Source: Pseudomonas sp. SDI (GTDB lineage: Bacteria > Pseudomonadota > Gammaproteobacteria > Pseudomonadales > Pseudomonadaceae). Taken from it: a DNA stretch of 64,000 bases. Location: positions 62,001 to 126,000 of the forward strand of contig NZ_QETK01000004.1 in the NCBI RefSeq assembly GCF_003105155.1. The letters run 5' to 3'. Below the pieces are notes generated by a model. The model made no database searches. It worked only from the letters and a program-made list of their open reading frames with translations, and was not told where the DNA came from. Below, one piece after another: positions 1-10,810 of the stretch. Every line of letters begins with the position of its first letter. Position 1 is the first letter of the stretch. The translations under genes were made by a program, and so were the position numbers.

Positions 1-350
1 GCCTCGGCGTTGGCCTTGTCGCGCGCCGCCTGACGGGTCTGCGCCAGCAGGATCAATGGCGCGGCATAGGCGGCCTGCAAGCTGAAGGCAAGGTTGAGCA
101 GGATGAACGGGTACGGGTCAAACGCCGACATGCCGGACAGGCTGATGCTCATCCAGACGATCACTACCAGCGTCTGCGCCCCGAGAAACACCGGCGTGCC
201 GAAAAACCGCGCGAAGGCTTCGGCACGCTTGGCAAAGGCGTCGTTGCCGAAGGTCTGGCTGAGATGGTCATGGCCGCGCAAAAATCGCAGGTGATCGACA
301 TCTTCGGGCGTTTCCGAGGTTTCAGCCACAGTGCCAACTGAGGGTTTCAT
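1..350 (-). CDS. DUF1003 family membrane protein, partial
   Basis: The gene begins at the ATG at 350 on the minus strand and runs off the left edge, so about 116 residues are visible and the C-terminus is missing. A short acidic N-terminus is followed by a soluble stretch with the family-typical RFLRGHDHLSQTFGNDAF and AFARFFGTPVFL, then a hydrophobic span (LVVIVWMSISL) and a second (PFILLNLAFSLQAAYAAPLIL) that ends in the conserved LLAQTRQAARDKANAE. This pattern of two closely spaced membrane helices with a polar tail is that of DUF1003 proteins, whose biochemical role is unknown. The family call rests on recognition of the motif order; function is not assigned. Confidence 0.85.
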   Translation of the reverse strand, partial: MKPSVGTVAETSETPEDVDHLRFLRGHDHLSQTFGNDAFAKRAEAFARFFGTPVFLGAQTLVVIVWMSISLSGMSAFDPYPFILLNLAFSLQAAYAAPLILLAQTRQAARDKANAE

Positions 351-365
351 CTGCAGTCTCCTGGG

Positions 366-675
366 GAATCGATGGGCGCATCGGCATGCGCGCCTTGATC
401 TTGTCGACGTTGTAGCTGATGCCCGAACTGCCCCAGGTGTAGGCCGCCGAGTAGATAATGCCGGGGTCGTAGCCTTGCCGGTTCGGCAGCACCTGTGGGT
501 CGATGGCCCAGCTGGGCAGCTGGGTCTTGTCCAGCGGCTGGAAGACCTTGGCCTTGATCAGCGGCGGCAGCAGCGAGGCATTGAGCATCACCAGGTCATA
601 GCCGGAGCGGCCGGTGAGGCGTTTGGTCTGGCCGGGCTCTACGCGACCTTCCTGCTGGTCAGCGGCCTGTCGACG
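366..675 (-). pseudogene. Remnant of a polyamine ABC transporter substrate-binding protein (potF/spuD type)
   Basis: Read on the minus strand, this stretch encodes an internal piece of a putrescine/spermidine-binding protein: SGYDLVMLNASLLPPLIKAK, then KVFQPLDKTQLPSW, then AYTWGSSGISYNVDKIKARMP. About 100 codons match out of a normal 360 or so. There is no signal peptide, start codon or C-terminal lobe. Near 382 one base is missing: after ARMP the family sequence DAPIDS continues in a neighbouring frame and homology stops at about 366, just before the DUF1003 gene. The upstream end runs into a stop near 676 and overlaps the 3' end of the DUF1652 gene. It is a dead fragment left by deletion, not an expressed gene. 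Confidence 0.8.
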
Positions 676-940
676 TTAATGCGCGTGCGCACAGCGTTTT
701 CGAGCGCGCGAGGGACTCCCGTTCTTCGCGCACCTGCGCCACCAGATCGGCCATTGCGCGGGTGTTGGGTAACGCACTGAGGCGAATGCCGGTGATGGTC
801 ATCTCGTCATGCTCGGCGTCCTGGGCGAAATGCAGCGTCAGCGATAGGCCATCGCTACAGCTCACTTCACAGCGGGCAGGCAGAAACGCACCTTCGATCA
901 GTTGTCGAAGCTCAAGGTCGCACACTCCGTTCATTGGCAT
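659..940 (-). CDS. DUF1652 family small protein
   Basis: A 93-residue protein when started at the ATG at 940, which has a GAGG motif eight bases upstream; an ATG two codons later is the alternative. The body (DLELRQLIEGAFLPARCEVS, then a beta-rich centre ending MTITGI, then NTRAMADLVAQVREERESL) is the DUF1652 pattern: an N-terminal helix with LRxxIExAFLP, a small sheet and a C-terminal helix. These proteins are abundant and multicopy in Pseudomonas and have no known function. The last 15 codons (RSKTLCARALTSTGR) look unlike the family and lie over the potF-like remnant, so the native stop may have been lost when the neighbouring DNA was deleted. Confidence 0.75.
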   Translation of the reverse strand: MPMNGVCDLELRQLIEGAFLPARCEVSCSDGLSLTLHFAQDAEHDEMTITGIRLSALPNTRAMADLVAQVREERESLARSKTLCARALTSTGR

Positions 941-1217
941 GGTCCAGCCCTCGGCAGATGGTGGAGGTCCACCCAGTATGGTCGTCCCTGTGCTAGGGAG
1001 AGCGCCGACCCGACGGAGTTCCGCATCAAGCTGCCAGTGTCGGATGAACGGCAGGTGCTGACCGTTCGTCCTTTGCCCGTGCAGTTTTTTCAAACTTTAC
1101 CGGCGCTGCCGCCTCCACCCTTATGTGAGCCTTATCGGGCCCGCGCCTTTCACGCCAAGAGGCACTGCATCATGGACGCCCGATCGATCAGGCCAGCACC
1201 GAGCGCTTCCGTGACCG
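941..1217. other. Intergenic stretch without a convincing gene
   Basis: Between the DUF1652 start and the truncated ClpP-like frame I find no reading frame with family features. Several overlapping open frames exist on both strands but their composition is that of unconstrained GC-rich sequence. The right end is where the missing 5' part of the ClpP-like gene should begin, so part of this DNA probably came in with that rearrangement. Confidence 0.5.
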
Positions 1218-1631
1218 GTGCTTGCAGACAGCTTTCTGAAATCGCTGCCGGTGCCATTGTGCGCGGTGAATGCCGGCAACATCGAATCAATGGGTATCGT
1301 CATGTACCTGGCGGCCGGCGAACGGATTGCCGCACCGCACTCGCGCTTTCTGATTCACCCGATGACCTGGCATTTCAGTCAGCGCGCGGTGGATCACTCG
1401 CGCCTGCGCGAGTACCTGTCAAGCCTGAACAACGACCTCGACCGTTATGCGCGGATCTACGACCTGGAAACCGCCCATGCGGAACGCAAGCTGGACATCA
1501 TTCACTGCCTGTCGACCGAGGAGAAGGTCATCCCGGCCTACGACTCGCTGGCCTATGGCATTGCCCATCGGCTGGAGCAGGTGGTGTTCGCCGAGGATGC
1601 CGTGCACCTGAGTGTCGGCTCTGAGGGCTAA
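1218..1631 (+). pseudogene. 5'-truncated ClpP-like serine protease
   Basis: The frame encodes the central and C-terminal part of a ClpP/crotonase-fold peptidase: FLKSLPVPLCAVNAGNIESM with the catalytic Ser in the E-S-M-G turn, YLAAGERIAAPHSRFLIHPM with the catalytic His, then the helical tail DHSRLREYLSSLNNDLDRYA. Family members carry roughly 50-60 more residues at the N-terminus (first strands and the oxyanion-hole glycines). Here a TGA at 1212 and loss of homology at about 1220 remove them, and the only possible start is a GTG at 1218 without a ribosome site. The fragment could fold only partially; I regard it as a pseudogene. A very short start-shifted product cannot be excluded. Confidence 0.75.
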
Positions 1632-1708
1632 GTGTCGGACAATCCGAGTGAATTATTTCGCTGTGGCGGGGACACAGTTAAATACGTTGAAGGGACACAC
1701 GACGAACC

Positions 1709-1936
1709 ATGATTAACGCAAAACTCTACGTCATCGCCTACAACCTGCACGGTGAGCACAAATCCTTCGTGATCCGCGCCGCGGCCATGGACAACGCCGA
1801 GGCCTGGCACTGGGCGAGCTGCGATGCCGGAGTCGGCCGGATCGGCCGCTATGGCCGGGAGAAGGTGAAGAAGATCAGCAAGCCGTTGGCCGAACGCTAC
1901 GGCATCACCGAGGTGACGTGGCGCCAGTCCAACTGA
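1709..1936 (+). CDS. DUF6555 family small protein
   Basis: A 75-residue protein beginning MINAKLYVIAYNLHGE and continuing with RAAAMDNAEAWHWASCDAGV, GRYGREKVKKISKPLAERYG and a short beta C-terminus. This is a compact, apparently intact member of a family found almost only in Pseudomonas (DUF6555). The alternation of short strands and helices resembles a small alpha/beta domain; no catalytic or membrane feature is evident. The start is the only ATG in frame, with AAGGGA somewhat far upstream at about 1690. It stands alone between two broken genes, so context gives no functional hint. Confidence 0.7.
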   Translation: MINAKLYVIAYNLHGEHKSFVIRAAAMDNAEAWHWASCDAGVGRIGRYGREKVKKISKPLAERYGITEVTWRQSN

Positions 1937-1939
1937 GCG

Positions 1940-2077
1940 AGGTCCACAGATGCTGTGCGGCGTACGCCCGCCAGGGACGCCAGGCCTAGGCGCGCTCGGC
2001 CAGTTGCGCGTCACGGCCTTCCAGCAGGCGCAGGGCTTTGACCAGGGCAACATCGCCCAATGGAAACGCATCGGCAT
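1940..2077 (-). pseudogene. alkA: 3' remnant of DNA-3-methyladenine glycosylase II (alkA) with in-frame stop
   Basis: On the minus strand the bases just downstream of the pirin stop read NADAFPLGDVALVKALRLL, then EGRDAQLAERA, a TAG, then AWRPWRAYAAQHLWTSL. This is the C-terminal helix-hairpin region of AlkA-type glycosylases (typical patterns DAFPxGD, and the final AWRPWRxYAxxHLW). The TAG at 1985-1987 falls where the family has a charged residue, and the whole N-terminal two-thirds, including the catalytic Asp helix, are absent. It is therefore a decayed relic of a base-excision repair gene. The call relies on the two conserved C-terminal motifs in one frame around the stop. Confidence 0.7.
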
Positions 2078-2080
2078 TGA

Positions 2081-2947
2081 TTAGCCGGCCATCTGCCCAA
2101 AGCGCCCGGCGTGAAAGTCGTCGAATGCCTCGACGATTTCGGCCTCGCTGTTCATCACGAACGGCCCATAGCCAACAATCGGCTCATTCAGCGGCTCACC
2201 ACTGAGCCACAGCAGCACCGCATCGCCCGTGGCCTCCAGCAGCACCTCGTCGCCATCCTGGGCGAACACCACCAGTTGCGCCGGGCCGACGGTTTCAGCG
2301 GCGTTGACCTGCACCTGGCCATGTAGCACCACCAGCGCGGCAGTGTTGCCGGCCTTGCTCGGCAGGCGCAGCGTGGCGCCGGTTCGCAGGTGCAGGTCCC
2401 ACACAGCCATCGGTGTGAAGGTACGCGCCGGGCCCCGATGGCCCAGGTACTCACCGGCGATCACCCGCAGGCTGCCGGCCGCGTTGGCCAGTTCGACCCG
2501 AGGGATGTCGTTGGCCAACAGGGTTTGGTAACCGGCAGCGGCAGACTTGTCGCGGGCCGGCAGGTTGACCCAGAGCTGGACCATCTCCAGCGTCCCGCCG
2601 CTGCGGGCGAACGACGGCGCATGGAACTCTTCGTGGAGGATGCCGCCGGCAGCGGTCATCCATTGCACGTCGCCCGGCCCGATCAGGCCGCCGGCGCCGG
2701 TAGAGTCGCGGTGCTCCAGTGCGCCCTGGTAGACGATGGTCACCGTCTCGAAGCCGCGATGCGGGTGCTGGCCGACACCCCGGCGACTGGCGGTGGGGCT
2801 GAAAACGTGCGGACCGGCGTAGTCCAGCAGCAGGAACGGGCTGAGCTGCTGGGCCAGGTTGTCGTAGGTAAACAGGCTGCGTACCGGGAAACCGTCGCCC
2901 ACCCAATGGGGCGCCGGGCTGCGGTAGATGCCTTGAATGGTTTTCAT
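2081..2947 (-). CDS. Pirin family protein (bicupin)
   Basis: A 288-residue protein with the two-cupin architecture of pirins. The N-terminal cupin carries the metal motif in QHPHRGFETVTIVYQG (two His) and AAGGILHEEFH (further His and Glu), which hold a single Fe in characterised pirins; the C-terminal cupin (about 165-275) lacks such ligands, as usual. The family includes quercetin 2,3-dioxygenase activity in some members and redox-sensing or regulatory roles in others, so the exact role cannot be read from sequence. The start ATG at 2947 has GAGGTCTCCC just upstream. The gene ends three bases before the alkA remnant. Cytoplasmic, no signal peptide. Confidence 0.9.
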   Translation of the reverse strand: MKTIQGIYRSPAPHWVGDGFPVRSLFTYDNLAQQLSPFLLLDYAGPHVFSPTASRRGVGQHPHRGFETVTIVYQGALEHRDSTGAGGLIGPGDVQWMTAAGGILHEEFHAPSFARSGGTLEMVQLWVNLPARDKSAAAGYQTLLANDIPRVELANAAGSLRVIAGEYLGHRGPARTFTPMAVWDLHLRTGATLRLPSKAGNTAALVVLHGQVQVNAAETVGPAQLVVFAQDGDEVLLEATGDAVLLWLSGEPLNEPIVGYGPFVMNSEAEIVEAFDDFHAGRFGQMAG

Positions 2948-3078
2948 GGGAGACCTCTTGCTCGTGTAGCAATCACCATACGGGTGATACCGACTTTGCG
3001 GTAGAGAGGGAATTTTGATTGGTGTGTTCTACCAGCAGGACAATCGACGGGAAACCTATCGCTGGCTAGGCCAGCGCC

Positions 3079-3119
3079 CACAGGACCGGCTTCCATTCAA
3101 GGTGGAAGCCGGTCCTGTG
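3079..3119. repeat. Perfect 17-bp inverted repeat (REP-like or terminator hairpin)
   Basis: Arms at 3079-3095 (CACAGGACCGGCTTCCA) and 3103-3119 are exact reverse complements around a 7-base loop. It lies between the katG stop and the pirin promoter, so it can act as the katG transcription terminator, though no T-tract follows on the minus strand. The GCCGGTCCTGTGG arm resembles Pseudomonas REP sequences. Confidence 0.75.
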
Positions 3120-3166
3120 GGGCCCGCCTTGTCGGCGACCAGGGCCGACACAGCATCAGCAGAGGC

Positions 3167-5401
<2,235 letters not shown>

Positions 5402-5495
5402 CTAACACGAGCATCAGCTTGGATTCGCCTGGCGATTCCTTCAAATCGCTTTTGCCCATCTGTACGATAGCCGCGCTCTCTGAGCGACCGACGGG

Positions 5496-6539
5496 CTATT
5501 TCACCCGCCGGGTTTCCCGCGACGGCGTGTAGCCGAAGTAGGCGCTATAGCACTTGCTGAAATGGCTCGGCGAAACAAAGCCGCAGGCCACCGACACCTC
5601 CACCTGCGACAGCTCGGTGTGCTGCAACAGGCGTCGCGCCTCGGTGATGCGCAGCTCCATGTAATAGCGCTGCGGGGTGGTGCCCAGTTGTTCCTTGAAC
5701 AGCCGTTCGAGCTGACGCCGCGAGCGCCCGGCGTACACCGCCAGTTGCTCCAGCCCCAGCGGTTCTTCGAGGTTGGCATCCATCAGCTTGACCACTTCGC
5801 GCAGCGGCGCGCTGACCGAGGCATGCAGGGCCGGCTTGATCCGCCGATAACGCGACGCCTCGAACGACAGGATGTCCTCGATACCCTCGACCAGCGCCTT
5901 GTCGTGCAGCGTCTTGATCCACGCCAGGGCCATCTGGAAGGCCCCGGCCGGGCTCGACGCGGTGAGCCGGTCGCGATCGACCACAAAGGCTTCGCTGGTC
6001 ACCTGCGCGCCCCTGGCAATTTCCGCCAGCGCCGGACGGTGCTCGGGGTGAATCGCACAGCGGTAGCCATCGAGCAGCCCGGCCAGGCCGAGAAACCAGG
6101 CGCCATTCCACAGCCCGGCCAGGCCGATGCCCTGCTCGGCGGCGGCACGCAGCAAGGCCTTGAGTTCGTCGCTGGCCTTGAGTTCGGTGCGATAACCGCC
6201 ACAGATCACCAACAGGTCGAGCTCGGCCAACGCCGCCAGCTCCAGCCGCGCATCCGGGCGGATCACCAGGCCGAGGTCGCTGACCACGTCGGCGTCGCCC
6301 TGGCCGAACGTGCGCGGGGCGAACAGCGCTGGGCGCAGCAGGTTGGCGGTGACCAGGGTGTCCAGCGCCTGGGTGAAGGCTGGCAGGGAAAAATGCTCCA
6401 GCAACAGGAAACCGACGCGGCTCTGCCGGGCCGGCTGGCCGCGCTCGTCCAGGTAGCGCAGGTTCTTGCCCTTCATCAACTCGCTGAATTGCCGTCTTTC
6501 GCTCAACGCTGGCCTCGCTTGATTGTTCTGGTTATGCAC
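5496..6539 (-). CDS. GlxA/AraC family transcriptional regulator
   Basis: A regulator of about 347 residues with an N-terminal DJ-1/PfpI-like domain (about 35-200: RVGFLLLEHFSLPAFTQALD, LLVICGGYRTE, and a GLWNGAWFLGLAGLL nucleophile-elbow-like turn) and a C-terminal AraC double helix-turn-helix (EPLGLEQLAVYAGRSRRQLE and SQVEVSVACGFVSPSHFSK). This architecture is shared by pseudomonad regulators of quaternary amine and amino acid catabolism such as GbdR, CdhR and ArgR. The best start in frame is a GTG at 6539; an ATG at 6476 is an alternative. It is divergent from the cystathionine beta-synthase gene with 241 bases between, so control of that pair is possible but inferred only from position. 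Confidence 0.88.
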   Translation of the reverse strand: MHNQNNQARPALSERRQFSELMKGKNLRYLDERGQPARQSRVGFLLLEHFSLPAFTQALDTLVTANLLRPALFAPRTFGQGDADVVSDLGLVIRPDARLELAALAELDLLVICGGYRTELKASDELKALLRAAAEQGIGLAGLWNGAWFLGLAGLLDGYRCAIHPEHRPALAEIARGAQVTSEAFVVDRDRLTASSPAGAFQMALAWIKTLHDKALVEGIEDILSFEASRYRRIKPALHASVSAPLREVVKLMDANLEEPLGLEQLAVYAGRSRRQLERLFKEQLGTTPQRYYMELRITEARRLLQHTELSQVEVSVACGFVSPSHFSKCYSAYFGYTPSRETRRVK

Positions 6540-6780
6540 AGCATCGTACCGACCGCGCTGAAACCGCGATAGTCAGAGGGTGCGGATCGGGCCGTGACGT
6601 GAGCCACACAAGGCCGGGAGGCCTCCTATACTGACTCTCTCGCCAGGCGTGGCGAACGCGCCAACCTGTCTATTCAACCCCGGCCAGGCGAACACGCGCA
6701 CACGCAGTGCCGGCAAACGCTTTACCCGCGTGAAGCCTTACCTGCGCACGGTCGCGCAGCCGAAATAGCGAGGTCGCCCC

Positions 6781-8154
6781 ATGTCCAACCATTCCGGGCC
6801 GGCGGTACTGGCCCTGATCGGCAATACCCCGCTGGTGCAGGTGAGCCGCTTCGACACCGGCCCCTGCACGCTGTTTCTCAAACTCGAATCGCAGAACCCC
6901 GGCGGCTCGATCAAGGACCGCATCGGCCTGGCAATGATCGATGCCGCCGAGCGCGACGGCCGCCTGAAACCGGGGGGCACCATCGTCGAGGCCACCGCTG
7001 GCAACACCGGCCTGGGCCTGGCCCTGGTCGGCCGGGCCAAGGGTTATCGGGTGGTGCTGGTGGTACCGGACAAGATGTCCAGCGAGAAAGTGCTGCACCT
7101 CAAGGCCATGGGTGCCGAAGTGCACATCACCCGCTCCGATGTCGGCAAGGGTCATCCCGCGTATTACCAGGATGTCGCCGCGCGCCTGGCGCAGGAGATT
7201 CCCGAAGCGTTCTTCGCCGACCAGTTCAACAACCCGGCCAACCCGCTGGCCCATGAATGCAGCACCGCCCCGGAAATCTGGGCACAAACCCAGCACGACG
7301 TCGACGCCATTGTGGTCGGGGTCGGCTCGGCCGGCACCCTCACCGGCCTGAGCCGGTTCTTCCGCCGAGTGCAGCCGGCGCTGGCCATGGTGCTGGCCGA
7401 TCCGCTCGGCTCGGTGGTGGCCGAATACAGCCGCAGCGGCACCCTCGGCACAGCCGGCTCGTGGGCGGTGGAAGGGATCGGCGAGGATTTCATCCCGTCG
7501 TTTGCCGACCTCTCCAGCGTGCGCCAGGCTTACTCGATCAGCGACGAAGAAAGCTTCGATCACGCCCGTCAGTTGCTGCGCGCCGAGGGCATCCTCGGCG
7601 GTTCGTCCACCGGCACCCTGCTCGCCGCCGCGCTGCGCTACTGCCGCGAGCAGACCACGCCGAAACGGGTGGTGAGCTTTGTCTGCGACACCGGTACCCG
7701 CTACCTGTCCAAGGTCTACAACGACCAGTGGATGACCGACCAGGGCCTACTGGCGCGCAAGCGCTATGGCGACCTGCGCGACCTGATCGCACGGCGCTTC
7801 GAAGACGGCCGGGTGATCAGCGTCGGCCCCGACGACACCCTGCTCACCGCGTTCCAGCGCATGCGCCTGGCCGATGTGTCGCAACTGCCGGTGCTCAAGG
7901 GCAAGCAGTTGGTCGGGGTGATCGACGAATCCGACATTCTCCTCGGTGTGCACCAGGACGCCACGCATTTCAGCCTGAGCGTGGCCAGCGCCATGACCCG
8001 CCAAGTGGAGACCCTGGCCCCCGGCGCCAGCCTGGCCCAGTTGCAGGCCGAGCTGGACAGCGGGCTAGTGGCGATCATTGCCGACGCCGCGGGCTTCCAC
8101 GGTCTGATTACCCGATTCGACCTGCTCAATCACTTAAGGAGATCCCTGCCATGA
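6781..8154 (+). CDS. Cystathionine beta-synthase
   Basis: A 457-residue PLP enzyme condensing homocysteine with serine to cystathionine, the first step of reverse transsulfuration. The catalytic domain (1-320) has the PLP lysine in GGSIKDRIG, the substrate loop EATAGNTGLGLAL and the phosphate-binding GGSSTGTLLAA. The C-terminal 120 residues form a pair of CBS (Bateman) motifs, recognisable in VLKGKQLVGVIDESDILLGV and the final GLITRFDLL. No N-terminal haem-binding segment, as in other bacterial forms. GAGGTCGCCCC precedes the ATG. The stop overlaps the next start (ATGA), so the two genes are translationally coupled. A plain cysteine synthase is less likely because of the Bateman module and neighbour. 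Confidence 0.93.
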   Translation: MSNHSGPAVLALIGNTPLVQVSRFDTGPCTLFLKLESQNPGGSIKDRIGLAMIDAAERDGRLKPGGTIVEATAGNTGLGLALVGRAKGYRVVLVVPDKMSSEKVLHLKAMGAEVHITRSDVGKGHPAYYQDVAARLAQEIPEAFFADQFNNPANPLAHECSTAPEIWAQTQHDVDAIVVGVGSAGTLTGLSRFFRRVQPALAMVLADPLGSVVAEYSRSGTLGTAGSWAVEGIGEDFIPSFADLSSVRQAYSISDEESFDHARQLLRAEGILGGSSTGTLLAAALRYCREQTTPKRVVSFVCDTGTRYLSKVYNDQWMTDQGLLARKRYGDLRDLIARRFEDGRVISVGPDDTLLTAFQRMRLADVSQLPVLKGKQLVGVIDESDILLGVHQDATHFSLSVASAMTRQVETLAPGASLAQLQAELDSGLVAIIADAAGFHGLITRFDLLNHLRRSLP

Positions 8155-9317
8155 GCCAGCACGACAAACCGGCCTTCGCCACCCGGGTGATTCACGCCGG
8201 GCAAGCCCCGGACCCGTCCACCGGGGCGCTGATGCCGCCGATCTACGCCAACTCCACCTACCTGCAAGAGAGCCCCGGCGTGCACAAGGGCCTCGATTAC
8301 GGGCGCTCGCACAACCCGACACGCTGGGCGCTGGAGCGTTGCGTGGCAGACCTGGAGAGCGGTAGCCAGGCGTTTGCCTTTGCCTCCGGGCTGGCGGCGA
8401 TTTCGGCGGTGCTGGAGTTGCTCGACGCCGGCTCGCATATCGTTTCCGGCAACGACCTGTACGGCGGCACTTTCCGCCTGTTCGAGCGGGTGCGGCGGCG
8501 CAGTGCCGGGCATCGCTTCAGTTTTGTCGACCTGACCGACCTCAATGCGTTCGAGGCGGCGCTGCAGGACGACACCAGGATGGTCTGCATCGAAACCCCG
8601 AGCAACCCGCTGCTGCGCCTGACCGACCTGGCCGCCGTGGCGCGGATCTGCCGCAGCCGGGGGATTCTCTGTGTGGCCGATAACACCTTTGCCAGCCCGT
8701 GGATTCAGCGGCCACTGGAGCTGGGGTTCGACATCGTGGTGCACTCGACCACCAAGTACCTCAATGGCCACTCGGATGTGATCGGTGGCATCGCCGTGGT
8801 CGGGCAGAACCCCGAACTGGCCGAGCGCCTGGGCTTTCTGCAGAACGCGGTGGGGGCGATTGCCGGGCCGTTCGATGCGTTTCTGACCTTGCGCGGGGTG
8901 AAGACCCTGGCGTTGCGCATGGAACGCCATTGCCAGAACGCACTGGCGCTGGCGCAGTGGCTGGAGCGCCAGCCGCAGGTGGCACGGGTGTATTACCCCG
9001 GGTTGCCGTCGCACCCGCATCACGCACTGGCCAAACAACAGATGCGCGGGTTTGGCGGGATGATTTCGCTGGACCTGAAAACTGACCTGGCCGGGGCGCG
9101 GCGCTTCCTGGAGAACGTGCAGGTATTTGCCCTGGCCGAGAGCTTGGGCGGGGTCGAGAGCCTGATCGAACATCCGGCAATCATGACCCATGCGACTATT
9201 CCACCAGCGACACGGGCGGAGTTGGGGATCGGCGATGCGCTGATTCGGCTGTCGGTTGGGGTGGAGGACGTTGAGGATCTGCGTGCGGATCTGGCTCAGG
9301 CCTTGGCTCGGGTCTAG
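8151..9317 (+). CDS. Cystathionine gamma-lyase / trans-sulfuration enzyme family
   Basis: A 388-residue fold-type I PLP enzyme. Conserved parts include the N-terminal FATRVIHAGQAPDPSTGA, the Tyr-Arg pair in LDYGRSHNPTR, the cofactor ring stack FASGLAAISAVL, the PLP lysine in VVHSTTKYLNGHSD, and the C-terminal SLGGVESLIEHPAIMTH with the carboxylate-binding region. Paired and overlapping by four bases with cystathionine beta-synthase, it most plausibly cleaves cystathionine to cysteine, 2-oxobutyrate and ammonia, completing conversion of methionine-derived homocysteine to cysteine. AAGGAG lies eight bases before the ATG inside the upstream gene. Sequence alone does not fully separate gamma-lyase from gamma-synthase or beta-lyase; the operon partner decides. 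Confidence 0.9.
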   Translation: MSQHDKPAFATRVIHAGQAPDPSTGALMPPIYANSTYLQESPGVHKGLDYGRSHNPTRWALERCVADLESGSQAFAFASGLAAISAVLELLDAGSHIVSGNDLYGGTFRLFERVRRRSAGHRFSFVDLTDLNAFEAALQDDTRMVCIETPSNPLLRLTDLAAVARICRSRGILCVADNTFASPWIQRPLELGFDIVVHSTTKYLNGHSDVIGGIAVVGQNPELAERLGFLQNAVGAIAGPFDAFLTLRGVKTLALRMERHCQNALALAQWLERQPQVARVYYPGLPSHPHHALAKQQMRGFGGMISLDLKTDLAGARRFLENVQVFALAESLGGVESLIEHPAIMTHATIPPATRAELGIGDALIRLSVGVEDVEDLRADLAQALARV

Positions 9318-9475
9318 GGCTCGGGCTAGGAAATACGGGGCTTTGGGGCTTTCCACTTAAATCGCGATTGCTGCAGATGATCTGCGTGCTCCACTGCCCC
9401 CCGCTTGCACGACGATACCCAACGCTGGGCACAATGGCGCCTGTTCGAGCACATCAAGCCGAGGGATGCAGGCTT

Positions 9476-10810
9476 TTATGAGGGGGCAAGCGGCAACCAG
9501 ATACAGACTTCGAACCCATCTTGTCGACCGGTTGCCGGCGAGAGCAATTTCATTCTGGCGTTTACCCCCTGCACGATCGTTTTGGCAATCGCCAAGCCCA
9601 GGCCTGAACCGCTGATCTCACTGTGACCGCGCACAAAACGCTCGGTCAGGCGCTCCAATATAGGCTGCGGCACCGCCGGACCGCTGTTGATAACCCGTAG
9701 CTGCGCCTGCTCGGTGAGACTGACTTCAACCGGTTGGTTGGTTGCACCATACTTCAGCGCATTCTCAATCAGGTTGCGCAGCAGGATGCCAAAGGCGTCC
9801 GGATCAATGATCGCGTACACGCTGGCCTGGCTTGGCAACTGCAACTCAATGCGCTGCCCGCTGCGTTGGTTCCACTCGTCCACGCCGTGGGCAAGCAACG
9901 GAATGAGGTCTTGTGGCGTTTCGGACAACAGTCCGCCGCCCTCGGCTTTGGCCAGCTGCATGAGTTTTTCTGAAAGCCGTGAAAGCTCGCGCAACGCGTT
10001 CTCGATCTTCTGTGCACGCATTCGCAACGGACCGTCGGGCGCTTCCTGGTGTAACCGCTGGATCTGCGCCAGGGTCGAGGCCAACGGTGTGCGTAGTTCG
10101 TGGGCGCTGTTGGCGGTAAAGCTGCGCTCGGCCTCAAGCGCGTTGCGTAAGCGCTCCAACAGGTGATTGACCGCCTCAGCCAACGGATCGATTTCTGCCG
10201 GCAGGTGCGCCACCTTGATCGGCGACAGATCACCCACACCGCGCGTTTCAATAGCACGACGGTAAGCCAGCACGCTGCGCAAGCTGAAACGCACCAATAA
10301 CCAGGTGCCCAACAGGCTGATCGGAATCAACACCAATAAAGGTAACAACAAAGCCAACAAGGCCTCCCGCGCTGCTTCACGACGATGGCCAAGCGGTTCG
10401 GCGATCTCGATGAACAGCGTCTGGCTCAAAGCACTGGCGCCATACAATCGGTACTTGTCAGAAGTGGAAAAACCTTCCGTCGGTTGTCGATTGAAAATCT
10501 TCGGGTTGGCGTCGTGAGATTGCATCAGAATCTTGCCCTGGGCATCGCGCACCAGGTACGTCAGGTATTCCTTGTGCATTTTCAGGGTTGCGACGTGTTG
10601 CGCCGTCCGTGGTTCGTCGCGGTTGCTGATTTCCAGCACGGCCAAGGGCAGGATGCGTTGTGCCGTCTCTTCCAGCGCGCTGTCGAACGCTTCGTTCAAC
10701 TCATGTTGCACCACCAGCCAGGCGCCAACTGTCGCCACCAACCAGAGTAACGTCATACCCAACGTCAGCCCTAGACCAAGACGTATTTGCAGGCTCGAAG
10801 ACGGCTTCAT
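9476..10810 (-). CDS. Sensor histidine kinase (QseC/PmrB-like)
   Basis: A 444-residue membrane kinase: first membrane helix about 10-33, a periplasmic loop of about 120 residues without a named fold, second helix about 155-178, a short HAMP-like linker, the dimerisation helix with the phosphoacceptor His in FTANSAHELRTPLA, and a HATPase domain with N box LLRNLIENALKYG, and G2 box GSGLGLAIAKTIV. The start overlaps the stop of the response regulator upstream (ATGA), so both come from one transcript. The divergently transcribed redox operon is the obvious regulatory target. The periplasmic loop lacks an RExxE iron motif, so metal sensing cannot be claimed from sequence. Confidence 0.92.
   Translation of the reverse strand: MKPSSSLQIRLGLGLTLGMTLLWLVATVGAWLVVQHELNEAFDSALEETAQRILPLAVLEISNRDEPRTAQHVATLKMHKEYLTYLVRDAQGKILMQSHDANPKIFNRQPTEGFSTSDKYRLYGASALSQTLFIEIAEPLGHRREAAREALLALLLPLLVLIPISLLGTWLLVRFSLRSVLAYRRAIETRGVGDLSPIKVAHLPAEIDPLAEAVNHLLERLRNALEAERSFTANSAHELRTPLASTLAQIQRLHQEAPDGPLRMRAQKIENALRELSRLSEKLMQLAKAEGGGLLSETPQDLIPLLAHGVDEWNQRSGQRIELQLPSQASVYAIIDPDAFGILLRNLIENALKYGATNQPVEVSLTEQAQLRVINSGPAVPQPILERLTERFVRGHSEISGSGLGLAIAKTIVQGVNARMKLLSPATGRQDGFEVCIWLPLAPS

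Noticed and set aside
7257-9317. Long frame joining the 3' half of cystathionine beta-synthase in another frame to the gamma-lyase
   Set aside because: The true gamma-lyase start is the ATG at 8151 with AAGGAG; the upstream part is out-of-frame shadow.
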